From contig JACCLO010000009.1 of NCBI GenBank assembly GCA_029448655.1, positions 3,410,001 through 3,474,000 of the forward strand: a stretch of 64,000 bases of DNA, written 5' to 3'. The notes under the pieces are model-generated. The model was given only the letters and a program-made list of their open reading frames with translations, was not told where the DNA came from and did not search any database. Within the stretch, counting starts at the first letter, position 1. Each line of letters begins with the position of its first letter. Position numbers and translations under genes: made by a program. This stretch comes from Wolfiporia cocos (taxonomy: Eukaryota; Basidiomycota; Agaricomycetes; Polyporales; Phaeolaceae). This document shows positions 18,784 through 31,620 of this stretch, piece by piece.

Positions 18784-21700
18784 CGGCCTGTCCATGTACG
18801 ATGACCGAGCGTAGTTGTATTATACCCTCTGCCGAGATCAATAATATTTATAAAAATCAATCGCGCGACACGTCTACATCTTTCAAGATTAACGTGGATC
18901 TCTGGGTATATGGAAAGAAAGTACAGGCTACAGCGCTTGTAGATAGTGGCGCTCAAATCAGCGTCATTAATTCCGACTTCGTCACCACCCACAACCTGTT
19001 AACCCAACCGCTTCGCCCTGTCATTAACGTTCATAATGCAGACGGCACCTACAACAAAGCGGGAAAGATCGACACTTTAGTTAAGGCCTTCATGGTCCAC
19101 GGCATCCATAAGGAGACTATCGGTCTCGCCGTAACTAAACTAAGTGGTCAAGATCTTATACTAGGGTACGAATGGTTCACACGTCATAACCCGCACTTCG
19201 ACTGGAGTGCTGGAACGATATCTTATGACCGGTGCACAAAAGAAGGAAAATGTATACATGCTGCTAAAAGGCAAAGACACGCCCAACCGTCGGAGGAGGA
19301 GGCAGATGAACTCCCTGACGAAGTGGTCAGTATATGGGATCTCCCTTTGGACACATTAGGAGACGGAGATTCCGAAAACCCCTTCGTCAACTGGCTATTG
19401 CAGCTAGATGACGAAGACAACAAGACTCTAGCTCAACTTGTAGCTGAGATACTCGAAAAGGATGAAGAATCCTTAGACTCGTCTTCAACTGAAAAGTGGA
19501 GATCGTTAGTCCCTAAAGAGTATCATGAGTTTGGTCCGACAGTGTTCAGTCACAAGGCTTCAGAGCGGATGCCCGTCCGCAAGGACTATGACCACGCCAT
19601 TGATGTTGTTGAAGGCGCAACACTGCCGAAACCCGTAAAACGTTACCCAATGTCTAAGCTTCAGCAAAACTCCTTAGACGAGTGGATTGACGAAGAACTT
19701 CGCAAAGGTTACATCCGAGAATCCAAATCGCCGATAGCATCACCCGTTTTCTTTGTAGCAAAGAAAGACGGGTCACTGCGCATGGTAGTCGACTATCGAA
19801 AGCTAAACGAAATCACGGTACAGAACAAGTATCCCATTCCTTGTATATCCGAGTTAATAGATCAACTCGCATCTGCATCAATCTTTACGAAGATCGACCT
19901 CCGTTGGGGGTACAACAACGTGCGGATAAAGGAAGGGGACGAGTGGAAGACAGCCTTCATCACCCATAGGGGGCTGTATGAAGCTACTGTTATGTACTTT
20001 GGCTTTTGTAACGCGCCAGGCACATTCCAAGCGATGATGAATAGCGTCCTTTCCGACTTCATTCAGTCGGGAAAGGTTATCGTTTACCTAGACGATATTC
20101 TGATTTTCGGAAACGACCTCAAAGAGCATCGGAAACTAGTCAAAGCCGTATTGCAGCGACTTCAGGATTCCGACCTCTATGCGAAACCCGAGAAATGCTT
20201 CTTCAAACAGAAGTCCATCGAGTATTTGGGGATGATTATCTCCCATAACTCCGTTGCGATGGACCCAAAGAAGTATGAAGGGGTTCTTGATTGGCCTCAA
20301 CCCACCAAGGTTAAGGAAGTCCAAGCTTTCTTAGGCTTCGCCAATTTCTATAGGCGATTCATTAGGGACTTTTCTTACAAGGCCAAACCACTCACACAGC
20401 TCACCCGCAAGAACCAGAAATGGACTTGGGGCGAGAAGGAACAACAGGCGTTTGAGGACCTGAAAAAGGCCTTTACGTCTGCGCCAATCCTTAGAATACC
20501 AGACCAGGACTCGCCTTTCAGGATCGAGTCCGATGCCTCCGATTTCGCGACCGGCTCAGTCCTTTCACAACTAGACCCTAAGGATGGTTTATACCACCCT
20601 GTTGCTTACTACAGTAAGTCTATGACTGAAGCCGAACGCAACTACGAGATATATGACAAGGAACTCCTTGCTATTATTCATTCACTCGAAGAATGGCGTC
20701 ATTATCTCGAGGGGCACCCTAAGGTATTCGAAGTATGGACAGATCACGCAAATCTTACATACTTCAAGACGGCGCAAAAGCTTACCAGACGACAGGCACG
20801 TTGGGCATTATACCTAACTCGATTCAACTTCAAGTTGTATCACAAGCCCGGAAAGACAATGCTTACCGCGGATCCTCTGTCCAGGAGGCCAGATCATGAA
20901 GAGGGGGTGAAACTTGACAACAGGGATAAAATCCTCCTTAAACCGGAATTTTTTGCGACCGAATTTGCCATTCGGGCCCTGGAAACCTCTTCTGATGAAA
21001 CCACAGCGATGGCCGAAGACTCTAATCAGTCCTTACTCGAGGCTATCCGCTTAGCATTACAAGACGACAAGCTAACTTCGTCCTATCAATCCCTTCTCTC
21101 ATCGGGACGAAGGGAATTCAAGAAAGAGCTCCAAGACTGGAACTACGAGAACGGCTTACTACTACACAAGGGCAAGGTCTATGTCCCTAACGTCGAGCAG
21201 ACACGCCGACGCGTAGTAGCCGCACATCACGACCACATTACCGCTGGTCACTTCGGACGCTGGAAGACCTACGAATTAGTAACTCGTAACTTCTGGTGGG
21301 CAGGCATATCAACGTTCGTTAAGAAGTACGTTCAGGAATGCGACATCTGTCAAAAGATGAAGAGTCGACCTGAGAAGCCGTACGGGTTACTTAAACCTAA
21401 CCCCGTACCAACCCAGCCATGGGAAGTCATTACAATCGACTTCATCATGTACCTACCAAAGTCTATCGATAACAAGAAGACTTATGACTCCATTATGGTC
21501 GTAGTGGATCGACTAACGAAGAGGGCGCATTTCTATCCGATCAGTTCCAAGTTTGGAACAAAGGATTTGGCCGACATCTTGTATACACGGGTCTACCCGT
21601 TACACGGCCTACCTCGTCAGATCATTAGCGATAGAGGTGTCCAATTCGCGTCAAAGCTGTTCAAGGAATTCTGTCAATTCCTCAATATCGAACATTCGAT

Positions 21701-23165
21701 GTCAACAGCTTATCATCCACAGACCGATGGACAGACAGAAAGGGTTAACCAAACCCTGGAACAGTACCTTCGCTGCTACGTCAATTCGTACAGAAAAGAC
21801 AATTGGAGTAGACTCTTGCCTACGGCAGAGTTTGCCTACAATAACGTAGCATCGGAAACTACCAGGCACTCGCCTTTCTTTGTCGAACTAGGTAGACACC
21901 CACTGGCTGGACCCAGCGATCAGGAACTCCCCCGCACAGTCAATCCCGACTTGAACGACATCGCACACGAACGATGGAAAGCACAACAAGAAGCGAAAGC
22001 CGCTATGTTAGTAGCTTCTGAACGATGGAAATGGTACAGCGATCGAGGACACAAACAACTCGATCTGCGCGTTGGTGATAAAGTACTAGTTAGTACTAAG
22101 GATTACCAGACATCTGAAAAGAGTCTGGCCCCACGATATATCGGCCCTTTCAAGATTGCAGAAATCTTGTCGCCGGTGACCTTCAGGCTAACAATGGGGT
22201 CACAATATCGCCAATATCACCCAGTATTCCACGCATCCAAGCTAGTACCATGAGTCCAAACCGAAGATCGGTCGCCGTCTCCTGAAGTACAAGAAGACGA
22301 CGACAGAGAATGGGAAGTATCGGAAATCCTTAACCATCGAAAGCGAAGAGGGAAACTTGAGTACCTCGTTCGATGGTCAGACACTACGTCTAAGGACGAT
22401 ACATGGGAACCCGGAGAAAACCTTGAGCACGCTAAGGAAGTACTGGACGAATACAAAGCCCGGTTCTTCGATGCTCAGACAAACCACCTCTCAGCACACC
22501 GAACACTAGCTGTTGCTGAACCCGACGATGATCCTAACTGGAAAGTGGGAGATCGTTACCTCTGGCCTGATGACTGGCCCATGCAATTGGGCAACAACGA
22601 AGACGAGTCCGAGGGCTACGACTCCGATGAGGAGAGGCTAGTCAAACCCACCAGCCGATGGCTGAAAAGAGATCCGTACGGAAACTTCGTAGAAGACAAC
22701 ATCGTCTTCAATGACTATCTGGAATTCACCGTACCATTCGGTGACAAAGATGCGGCTCCACTCTATCCCGTAAAAGGGACCCCACACTCCGCTGGCTACG
22801 ATATATATGCTATGGAAGGATTAACAATCCAACCCGGCCAAACCGCTACAATTTCGACAGGACTTCAAGTTCTGTTCCCTTACGGGCATTACGGACAATT
22901 GGCAACCCGGTCTAGCATGGCGAAGCAAAGCCTAATCGTACTTGGAGGAGTTATCGACTGGGACTATAGAGGGGAAGTCAAAGTCATGATTCATAACCTT
23001 GGATCAACCGCATACGAAGTTAAGGCAAAAGACAAAGTAGCCCAGCTACTAGTTCATCGGATGTACTATCCCGATGAACATGTCTCGTCGCCCTCCGCTT
23101 ACAATCTCTTACACGGTCAACAAGGTCAACGAGGTACAAAGGGTTTTGGTAGCACAGGCAAGTAG
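18780..23165 (+). pseudogene. pol: Pol of C1, one premature stop before the chromodomain
   Basis: The pol frame overlaps the gag stop; its first ATG is at 18801. Domains in order: protease (LVDSGAQISVIN), reverse transcriptase (YLDDILIFGND), RNase H (ESDASDFATGSVLSQ), integrase (HHDHITAGHFGR...CDICQKMK; D,D35E with SDRGVQF and DGQTERVNQ), GPY/F (RYIGPFKI). A TGA at 22251-22253 interrupts just before the chromodomain (about 22300-22460); C2 has sense codons there. The frame then stays open to 23165 through a dUTPase (GYDIYAMEG, TRSSMAKQ, GVIDWDYRGE, KDKVAQLL, GTKGFGSTG). The dUTPase motifs II and IV deviate from the consensus also kept by B. Confidence 0.92.
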
Positions 23166-23235
23166 CGCAAGCAAAGTCTAACCCTTTAGTGGGCTCTAGC
23201 ATTTTTTAGCTGCTTCATCGGGACGCTGAATTTTG

Positions 23236-23247
23236 AGGAGGGAGTAA
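23236..23247 (+). other. Polypurine tract of C1
   Basis: GAGGAGGGAGTAA directly before the 3' LTR; less G-rich than in C2, where it reads GAGGAGGGGGTAA. Confidence 0.75.
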
Positions 23248-23850
23248 TGTCACGGTTTCTCTTATTTTTCCCTAATTTTCCCTATTTTCTCTGATTTTCT
23301 ACAGCTCGTTCTACTCACTTTCCAAGTCACGTTATGTCCTATCTTATCTCACTCTCGTAGATAACTCTTATCTTATCTCTTGTGCACGTTAGCTCAGCGC
23401 CTATCATGGCGCCTCGTCTTATCTGTAGACTTATCTTATCTTTCCTGCACGTGACCCTACAAAGAGTTCACAACATACGTTGCCACACGTCACATGGCTT
23501 TCTAGTGACTCGCGTCACCTGCCGCTGGCTCACGCTCAGTCAGCGGCCTCACTCACGTCACATGCTGTAGCCTTATGCTCAGTCAGCGACCTTTAGAACT
23601 ATCACAAGCTTCGGGTCGTACCATTACCGGTACCTAACCCTACGCCCTGCGGTATCATTAGTCTTACCTACGGTGTTACGGGTCTTACCCTTCATGTATA
23701 TAAGCTGGCCTCTGAGTACGTTGTAGACTCAGAATAGTTCTCCTCGACAATCGACTAGTTGTCCTTACCAACTGCTTGACTATTACACTTCACCTTTATC
23801 GACACCGCCCCTCAACCCTTATATTTCAGTCTTAGTGAGTGTCTGCGTCA
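23248..23850 (+). repeat. 3' LTR of C1 (family C, 603 bp)
   Basis: Starts TGTCACGGTTTCTC, ends GTGTCTGCGTCA. The U3 contains a dense cluster of TTATCT/AGATAA motifs (about 23338-23446), a CACGTGAC box and a TATA box near 23697. The right flank GATGG lies inside a D-family LTR. Confidence 0.95.
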
Positions 23851-24380
23851 GATGGCAGAAGCCCGGGACTTGGAGAACTCCGAGTCCGTGGGATGGCCGA
23901 GAAGGCCGTGACCTATAGCGATATTGCCTTGATGCTAATATAGTGCTATTTGGCCGTGTTGCCATTATTATGCGAAGGCGTGGCGCGCCTGAGGTGCCAT
24001 TGTGATCAAGGATCTTATGGCGGTGGGAAGCCGTGAAGGCCGACCCAATAGTACAAAGCCGCGAGGCACTGTTTGTACTTGTGGACATTATTATGCGACC
24101 GTGCCGCGCTCGGCCTATCATTATGATCTAGGATCTACGACGTGGCTGGTCTTACTCTGACGGGCGAGACCTGTATGACGTATGCTGTAGTGTTGCTATT
24201 GGACGTGGTTGTACCGTAGCGTTACGTAAGCTAGTCATGTGGTTGATAAGCCCAGTTAAGAGCTTGTCGTGGTGGCAATGGGAGTTAACCCGTAGATAAC
24301 TTGTAGTCAGACGTATAAATCCCAGGTAAATTGCTATAATCGTAGGAAAAATGCTGTAAGTCCCAGATAAATCTGTGACA
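23851..24380 (-). repeat. D2: fragment of a D-family LTR, minus strand, split by C1
   Basis: Matches the outer (U3) half of D LTRs such as D3 and D4, ending AAATCTGTGACA at 24380. The other half should lie left of C1, outside the window. E' pol begins directly after it; the expected target duplication AACGA (24381-24385) cannot be verified. Confidence 0.88.
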
Positions 24381-27179
24381 AACGAGAACTTTGTCGCCGA
24401 CTTTAAATGGTACCGAGTGCTTATGTTGATCGTAGTACCAAGACCAGCGTTCAGCAGCCAATTTCATAGCTGCTTTAGCTTGTTCTTGTGCTGACCATCT
24501 GGCGTAAGCAAATTGATTTAAGTCCGAATATTGCGTCGGCTTCAAATCCGTAGGTCCTGCATTGGGATGCCTTCCTAGTTCGACGAAGAATGGACTATTC
24601 TTGGTCATCTCGCTAGCCGCGTTATTGTACGCAAACTCTGCCGTGGGGAGATAGAACACCCAGTTATCTTTTTGGATAACGTCGATGTAGCATCGTAGGT
24701 ATTGTTCTAGAATTTGGTTAATTCTCTCCGTTTGGCCGTCCGCTTGCAGGTGGTAGGCTGTCGTCATCGATCTTTGAATTCCCAATTGCTCGCACCATCC
24801 CTTGAATAACTCAGAAGAGAATTGCGGTCCTCTATCCGAAATAATTTGTTTTGGAAGTCCGTGATTCGGATAAATCCGAAGGTACAGGAGGTTCGCTAAT
24901 TCCTTTGCCGAGATATTGTCTGACGTGGGAATGAAGTGTGCGCGCTTGGTTAATCGGTCCACTACTACCATAATAGCAGTGAATTGTTTGAATTCGCCGC
25001 TAGGCGGTAGGTGAACGATGAAGTCGATTGTGATTGTGTCCCAGGGTGCTTCCGGTACTGGGAGCGGTTGCAGGGGTCCATATGGGGTCTGGTTGCGGTT
25101 CTTCATGCGCTGGCATGTGTCACAACCTTCCACGTATTGTTTCACCATCGTGGTCATTCCAGGCCACCAGTAATTACGTGATAGAAGTTCATAGGTCTTC
25201 CATCGTCCGAAGTGTCCGGCAGTCACATGGTCATGATGTAACTCCAGTATCTTCGTGCGCAATTCCTTAGGCTCTTTTGGAACGTACACTTTTCCTCGTC
25301 TGAGGAGTAATCCGGCCTCCATGTTCCATTCCTGGAGATCTTTACCGAATTCCTTGGGACCACTCTTCAGTAGTTCCTGGCAATCTTTGGTAATCTGATC
25401 GTCCATGAGGGCTTGTCGGATTTGTCTGAGAAGGTCCTCGTCGCCTGATTGTATCTCCTGCTGTGACGCTTCTAGCGCCCTAACCGTGAAGTATTCCGGT
25501 TCCAGCAAAATTTGATCGCGATTGTCGAGTTCCACCCCCTCTTCATGGTCTGGCCTCCGTGACAGAGGATCAGCCGTAAGCATTGTTTTACCGGGTTTGT
25601 GGCACATGGTGAAGTTGAACCTTGTCAGGTAAAGACTCCAACGTGCCTGTCTCCGGGTTAGCCGTTGTGCCAATTTGAAATATGTCAGGTTGAGATGATC
25701 CGACCATACTTCGAATTTGTGTGGATGTCCTTCGGAGTAATGTCTCCATTCCTCTAGAGCGCGGATGATTGCAAGCAACTCCTTATCGTAAATCTCATAG
25801 TTCCTTTTGGGTGCTGATAGAGATTTCGAGTAAAAGGCTACCGGGTGCCAGAGCTTATCCTCCGAAGAGTATTGTGATAGCACTGCACCAGTTGCGTAAT
25901 CGGAAGAATCCGCTTCCACGCGGAACGGGGACTCCTGATCTGGGATCCGGAATATTGGAGCCGATGTGAAAGCTTCCTTGAGAGTTTGGAAGGCTTCCGC
26001 TTGTTCGGGTCCCCAGTTCCACTGCGTGTTTTTCTTGGACAGTTCGGTTAACGGCTTAACCACTTTGGGGAAGTCCTTAATGAACCGACGGTAGTAGTTG
26101 GCGAAGCCAACAAAGGCCTGGACGTCCTTCACCTTGGCAGGTGTAGGCCAGTCCATTACACCGGCTACCTTCTTAGGGTCCATTTCACTTTTCCTTTGGA
26201 AATGATCATTCCCAGGTATTCAATACTGCTTTGTTCGAAGAAGCACTTTTCAGGCTTCGCGAACAAGTCGTTGTCTTGCAAGATTTGTAATACTTGCTTG
26301 ACGATACGACGGTGTTCCCGCAGGTCGTTTCCGAACACAAGGATGTCGTCTAGGTAGACAATGACCTTTCCTTCTCTGATAAGGTCACCTAGGATATCGT
26401 TCATCATGTGTTGGAACGTGCTGGGTGCATTACAAAAACCGAAGTACATGACTACAGCTTCGTAAAGGCCGTTAGGCATAATAAATGCGGTCTTCCATTC
26501 ATCTCCCTCCTTGATTCTTACGTTGTTGTAACCCCAACGCAAGTCGAGCTTCGTGAATATCGAAGCCTGGCTAAGCTTATCGATAAGCTCGTCTATGCGT
26601 GGGAGAGGGTACCTGTTTTTAATGGTCAAGTCGTTTACTTTTCGGTAATCGACTACCATTCGGGCTCCGCCGTCTTTTTTAGGGACAAAGAAGACCGGAC
26701 TCGTGATCGGGGATTTTGAGTGTCGGATGTAGCCGTTCCGTAACTCTTCCTGAATCCACTGATCTAGCGAATTCACTTCCTGAGGAGACATCTTGTATGC
26801 CTTACTCGGGGGCGGTAGCACCGCGTCATCGGGGAAGTCGATGGCGTGGTCGTATGGTTTCCGTTCGGGCATCCTTTCGGATGCACGTTGAGAAAATACC
26901 GTGGGACCAAACTCCTGGTATTCCTCCGGAACCAAAGATTTCCATTTCTGGAGATCCGCATCTGTCAGGAATTCATCATCCGACTTCTCCGTTATCGACT
27001 GAATGGCGTCGATAAGGAGTTCCGTTCCTTCGTCAAGGGTGTTTACCCAAGCGACAAAGGGATTCTCAGGCTCCTCTAAGCCGAGAAAGTCTATTGGAAA
27101 GTCGTTGATGATCTGATAGATGTTGCGGGGTTCAATTTCGTCTTCTTCCTCAGAAATCGAAACCCGTTTGCCATGTTTG
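24381..27179 (-). pseudogene. pol: Pol of E', 3' segment (RT to integrase)
   Basis: Homologous to E pol from the acidic region after the protease to just past the integrase core. It shows YLDDILVFGND, RNase H (EADSSDYATGAVLSQ), the integrase zinc finger HHDHVTAGHFGR...CDTCQRMK and the D,D35E core. A one-base deletion near 26170 (GTGAAATGG where E has GTCGAAATGG) splits it into two frames. It is truncated at 24381 by D2 before GPY/F, chromodomain and dUTPase, and cut at 27179 by a solo E LTR. Confidence 0.9.
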
Positions 27180-27816
27180 TGTCACAGATTTGGGACATGC
27201 CACTATTTTTCCCGTATTTTTACCCATTTATCTGGTATTTCTACGACCTTGTAGACGTTTACGCTGCTAAGCGCCCGTCTACACGTACACGCAACCAAAC
27301 AACACGTACACAACGCGGTATACGTCCACCTGTCATAACAACACGTACATAACACGCTTGTACGCGTCAATGACTCAGCGGACTAACCTCCGGTGTCACG
27401 CGCCTTACTCATATCCCGATCTCGGGCTATGTCAGTATAGTTGGATAAGCGGCCCGCTCGTTATCACATGCCAATGCCCTTAGTATTACTCATATTGTCA
27501 CAGAATATCCAGGGGGATATCTAACAACCCTCGCTATAGGTTATACGGGCGGCGCTAGGCGTACGCCGCCCCTCTGAGCCTCAGTCACCTCCACGTCAGT
27601 CTCTCTAGTTTGTAGGTCACCTGACTGTATAGGTTAGCGCTGTAGGATAGCGCGCGCCTCAGGTACTCACGTTACGGTCACACGATGTATCACATGTCTT
27701 GCTTATGTACTTACTTACCTAAGCCGTTAGGGCGGTGCTGCGCACAGGCCAGCACTTAAGGGTAGACACATAGCATAGCGTTCTTGCATGTATATAAGAT
27801 ACGACGAGATGGGGCT

Positions 27817-29678
27817 TGACACAGTACGCCTGTGGGACTCACCAAGTGCCTATATGCTTGAGATAAGGCGACTTAGAGGGATAGACGATACCAGCGCAGC
27901 AGGATGTGAGAGGTTATTCTACGGCGCAAGCCGAGAGAATAATAGAACTAAAGTTAAAGGACGTCAAGTCCCTACTTATATACATGTTTATTCGGATGGC
28001 ACGTGCTACTAGCTAGTACTACCATTCCGGGTTATGTGGCTTTGCCAAAAGGCGAAGCGCTATCTTATCTGATGTTTATGGACTCTATCTACAATGGCCG
28101 TGATGGGCCCTAATGGCCGCACCAATCGTAGGAGAGGGATTTGTGTATGTTATCATATGAACGCGGGCGCAGCCCGGGTATATGGGAAGCCGGTTGCCGG
28201 ATACCGTGAGGTATAATGGCGATTGGCCGGTCTTCGTGTGATGACCAAGGCGAGGCGCCAAGGTCGTTATGCCATTGGACGGGAAGTACCGTGGCATGTG
28301 TTACAGCCCGGTCCGGATGGTTACCGGTGACACAGACTAGACTGTGGGACTCACACTGTAACCTAATAAGCGACTTGAAGGAGTTGCTGGAGGTTGGTGA
28401 GGAGGCTAGTGGGCGCAAGCAGAGATGATATGTAACTGTGCGAATGCAGAGAACAAATCTAAGGCTTATCGTAGCGATAGCCCTACTTATATACATGCAT
28501 TGTTTGGTTACCAGTAAGGGAGCCAAACATGAAGACGGTCTGTGCGCAGACATAACTAATACAGCTAAGTCGTAAACTACAGTAGACCATGTGCGCCGGT
28601 AATGGCCGCACCAGTAAGAAACGTTGTTAGGACCGTAGGTCCGTGTTGTGGAAGTGGCGTTGCTACGTTAGTAAGCCATGCACGTGATAACTATATACCG
28701 GTATCGGGATATGAGTAATCGTAAGGGCATTGGCATGTGATAACGAGCGGGCCGCTTATCCAAGTGTACTGACATAGCCCGATATCGGGATATGAGTAAG
28801 GCGCGTGACACCGGAGGTTAGTCCGCTGAGTCATTGACGCGTACAAACGTGTTATGTACGTGTTGTTATGACAAGTGGACGTATACCGCGTTGTGTACGT
28901 GTTGTTTGGTTGCGTGTACGTGTAGACGGGCGCTTAGCAGCGTAAATGTCTACAAGGTTGTAGAAATACCAGATAAATAGGTAAAAATACGGGAAAAATA
29001 GTGGCATGTCCCAAATCTGTGACAACCGGGGCATGTATTGGACTTAGCCGTGAGGCGAGGTCCGGTGTTTGGGCGACGCCGTGATGGCAGAAGCCCGGGA
29101 CTTGGAGACCGCCGAGTCCGTGGGAGGCCGAGAAGGCCGTGACCTATAGCGATATAGCCTTGATGCTATTATAGTGCTGTATGGTCGTGTTGCCATTATT
29201 ATGCGAAGGCGTGGCGCGCCTGAGATGCCATTGTGATCAAGGATCTTATGGCGGTGGGAAGCCGGGATGGCCGACCCAATAGTACAAGGCCGCGAGGCAC
29301 TGTTTGTACGTGTGGACATTATTATGCGAGCGTGCCGCGCTCGGCCTATCATTATGATCTAAGATCTATGATGTGGCTTGGTCTTGCTCTGTCAGGCGAG
29401 ACCTATGACGTATGCTATGACGATTGCTATTGTCTAGACGTTTATGATGTATTGCGGATATCGGACCGTAGGGTTACCGATGATAATGCGATGATATCAT
29501 TAGTCTTGTGACGTAGCGGTGTCTATGCTGGTCATGTGGTTGATAAGCCCAGTTAAGGACTTGTCGTTGTGGCAGTGGGAGTTAACCCGTAGATAACTTG
29601 TAGGTAGACGTATAGATCCCAGGTAAATTGCTATAATCTATAGGAAAAATGCTGTAAGCCCCAGATAAATCTGTGACA
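27817..29678 (-). repeat. Solo LTR D3 (family D) inside the F-type solo LTR
   Basis: Minus orientation; target duplication GGGCT at 27812-27816 and 29679-29683. It is 1,160 bp once the inner E LTR is removed. Short open frames within it (for example 27788-28012 and 29233-29511) are not conserved as proteins. Confidence 0.92.
28328..29024 (-). repeat. Solo LTR of family E inside D3 (innermost of the stack)
   Basis: 697 bp, minus orientation; target duplication ACCGG at 28323-28327 and 29025-29029. It has the same family as the outermost LTR of the stack, so family E was active before and after the F and D insertions. Confidence 0.93.
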
Positions 29679-30143
29679 GGGCTTATTCCCCATCTCTAAG
29701 ATTCTCGACAACTGAGCCTCTGGCTCCTCTCTTATTATGCCCACTGTGTGACTCGCCTTAGGGCGCCCTCTACTGCTAGACTGGTAGCGACTCGACCTCG
29801 CAAGTATCCTGTACGACGATTCCTTAATTCCGAGGGAATGCCTCTGCGTACGTTGCTGCTCGCCGTCTTCTAGTCGCAAGGCCTTGGGGATTTCCCCTGC
29901 CTATAGCAGGGTCGCACAGCCCTAGTAAGTCTGTGTCACATATCCCGATACCGGTATATAGTTATCACGTGCATGGCTTACTAACGTAGCAACGCCACTT
30001 CCACAACATGGACCCACGGTCCAAACACACAATCTTACTGGTGCGGCCATTACCGGCGCACATGGTCTACTGTAGTTTACGACTTAACTGTATTTGGTTA
30101 TGTCTGCGCACAGACCGTCTTCATGTTTGGTTCCCTTACTGGT

Positions 30144-30715
30144 TGTCACAGACTTACCAGTCTGTGCGACCCTGGCATCAGGGGGACTCCCTAACGCCCT
30201 ACAAGACGTGTGCGACGCCGCGCCAGCGGTGACCTTGTCGGCTGTACCAAAGGTGACCATCCCTAAGGACTCCTAGAGGCGATGTAGAGAGGCATCACAC
30301 AGTCGAGCAAGACAAGAGGGGCCCTCGGGCCAGAGCACGCGCAGACAGAAGATAAGAGAGGCACTGAGTGCATTGACGAGAATCTCCAGGATGAGGATGT
30401 AAGTCCTCATCCGTCGTACTTATACATGGCGAGTTGGCCAGTAATGGCCGCCCTAAAATTAGTGGCCTGTGCGCCGTAACTAAGAGGGCACATGATACAT
30501 GTAACTACTGTGACCATTGTAACTAGTGTGACCATAACGTGAAGTACCTGAGGCGCGCGCTACCCTACAGCGCTAACCTAACAGTCAGGTGACCAACAAG
30601 CTAGAGAGACGCACGAGGAGGTGGCTGAGGACCAGAGACGCGGCGTACACCTAGCGCCGCATATGGAACCTATAGCGAGGGAAGTACAGTGGCCCCCCTG
30701 GGCACATCCGTGACA
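30144..30715 (-). repeat. Solo LTR G1 (family G) in the outer E-type solo LTR
   Basis: 572 bp, minus orientation; target duplication CTGGT at 30139-30143 and 30716-30720. It shares the U3 core (GGCGCTAGG region, TAGCGCTGTAGGGTAGCGC) with F, H and J. Confidence 0.92.
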
Positions 30716-30907
30716 CTGGTAACCAAACAATGCATGTATATAAGTAGGGCTATCATCGCGGATAAGCCTTAGATTTGTTCTCTGCATTCGCACAGTTACA
30801 CATCATCTCTGCTTGCGCCCACTAGTCTCCTCACCAACCTTCTGCAACTCCTTCAAGTCGCCTAAAGGTTATAGTGTGAGTCCCACAGTCTAGTCTGTGT
30901 CAGTTTG

Positions 30908-31620
30908 CATTTTTCCGTACACCGATATGTGAAGGTTACTTCCGGCCAGTTGAAGTCCGGGTTGTGTTTCAGGAACCAGTCATATCCGAGGATCACATCC
31001 GCATTCTGTACGTCCATTACGTACAAGAATTCGGTGGACTTGTGTTCCTCGTGCACCATATACGCTTTTACTGCCATATTGATATTACCGGCGGTATTAG
31101 AGGTACCGTCGGCGTTACGAATCTCGAGAGGTGAAGGTAGTTTTTGAGTGACTAGCTTCTCCTCATAGACGAGTTTCTTATCTATGACGCTTATTGATGC
31201 ACCGGTGTCGATTAATGCCATGGCGTTGACTTTCTTTCCATATACCCACAATTCTACTTCGATGGAAAATGATTTATTGTCGTCTCGAGAATCATTTCCG
31301 TGTACATTATACAAAATAAAAAACTTCAGCGCGGTGGGGTCAGGATAAAAGTATTGTACAGGAGGGGCACGTGTAGCTAATGTCCGAGTCCTCCGGGCAA
31401 AGTCCGTTGCCGAGTTGCCGAATATACCAAGATGGGATACCGGGTGACGTACGACCGCCTTATCTTCCCACAAGATAAGGGGTCTCTGTGAAGCCTCTTC
31501 GTAGAGGTGCGCTTCTTCGGGGCGCTGTACGCTCCCAGCCGCTGCGGGGCTGGTGTGTTCTTCACAGAACGTCTTCGAGACGTGTGGTTGGGGCAAGGGG
31601 AACCGAGATGGTCCCGACAT
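30908..31620 (-). pseudogene. pol: Pol of E', 5' segment (leader peptide and protease)
   Basis: Homologous to the first ~235 codons of E pol. The ATG complementary to 31618-31620 matches the E pol start (MSGPSRF). The protease motif MALIDTGASISVID is intact. The frame also stays open upstream to 31713 in E'. It is cut at 30908 by the solo LTR stack. Confidence 0.88.

Larger units (their letters stand above)
4664..23850 (+). mobile_element. Element C1: family C chromovirus, multiply interrupted
   Basis: Visible parts are gag pieces (4664-4936, 6037-6672, 18419-18783), pol (about 18780-23165) and the 3' LTR (23248-23850). It is cut by A, solo LTR D1 and element B. The 5' LTR and ORF1 lie left of A, outside the window. 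The right flank GATGG (23851-23855) lies inside a D-family LTR, so C1 inserted into D2. Confidence 0.9.
27496..29938 (+). repeat. Solo LTR of family F inside the E-type solo LTR
   Basis: Starts TGTCACAGAATATCC, ends AAGTCTGTGTCA; target duplication CATAT at 27491-27495 and 29939-29943. Without its own insertion it is 576 bp, as in element F (575 bp). Confidence 0.93.
27180..30902 (+). repeat. Solo LTR of family E inside E' pol (outermost of a stack)
   Basis: Starts TGTCACAGATTTGGG, ends TAGTCTGTGTCA; target duplication GTTTG at 27175-27179 and 30903-30907. Removing the nested F and G LTRs leaves 698 bp, matching the 700-bp LTR of element E. Confidence 0.93.

Noticed and set aside
29233..29511. 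92-codon open frame in D3, with relatives in other D LTRs
   Set aside because: Lies wholly in LTR sequence, shows no family motif and is not kept in phase among D1, D2, D3 and D4.
27180..30902. A single novel 3.7-kb element
   Set aside because: Target duplications resolve it into five solo LTRs of known families nested in each other.
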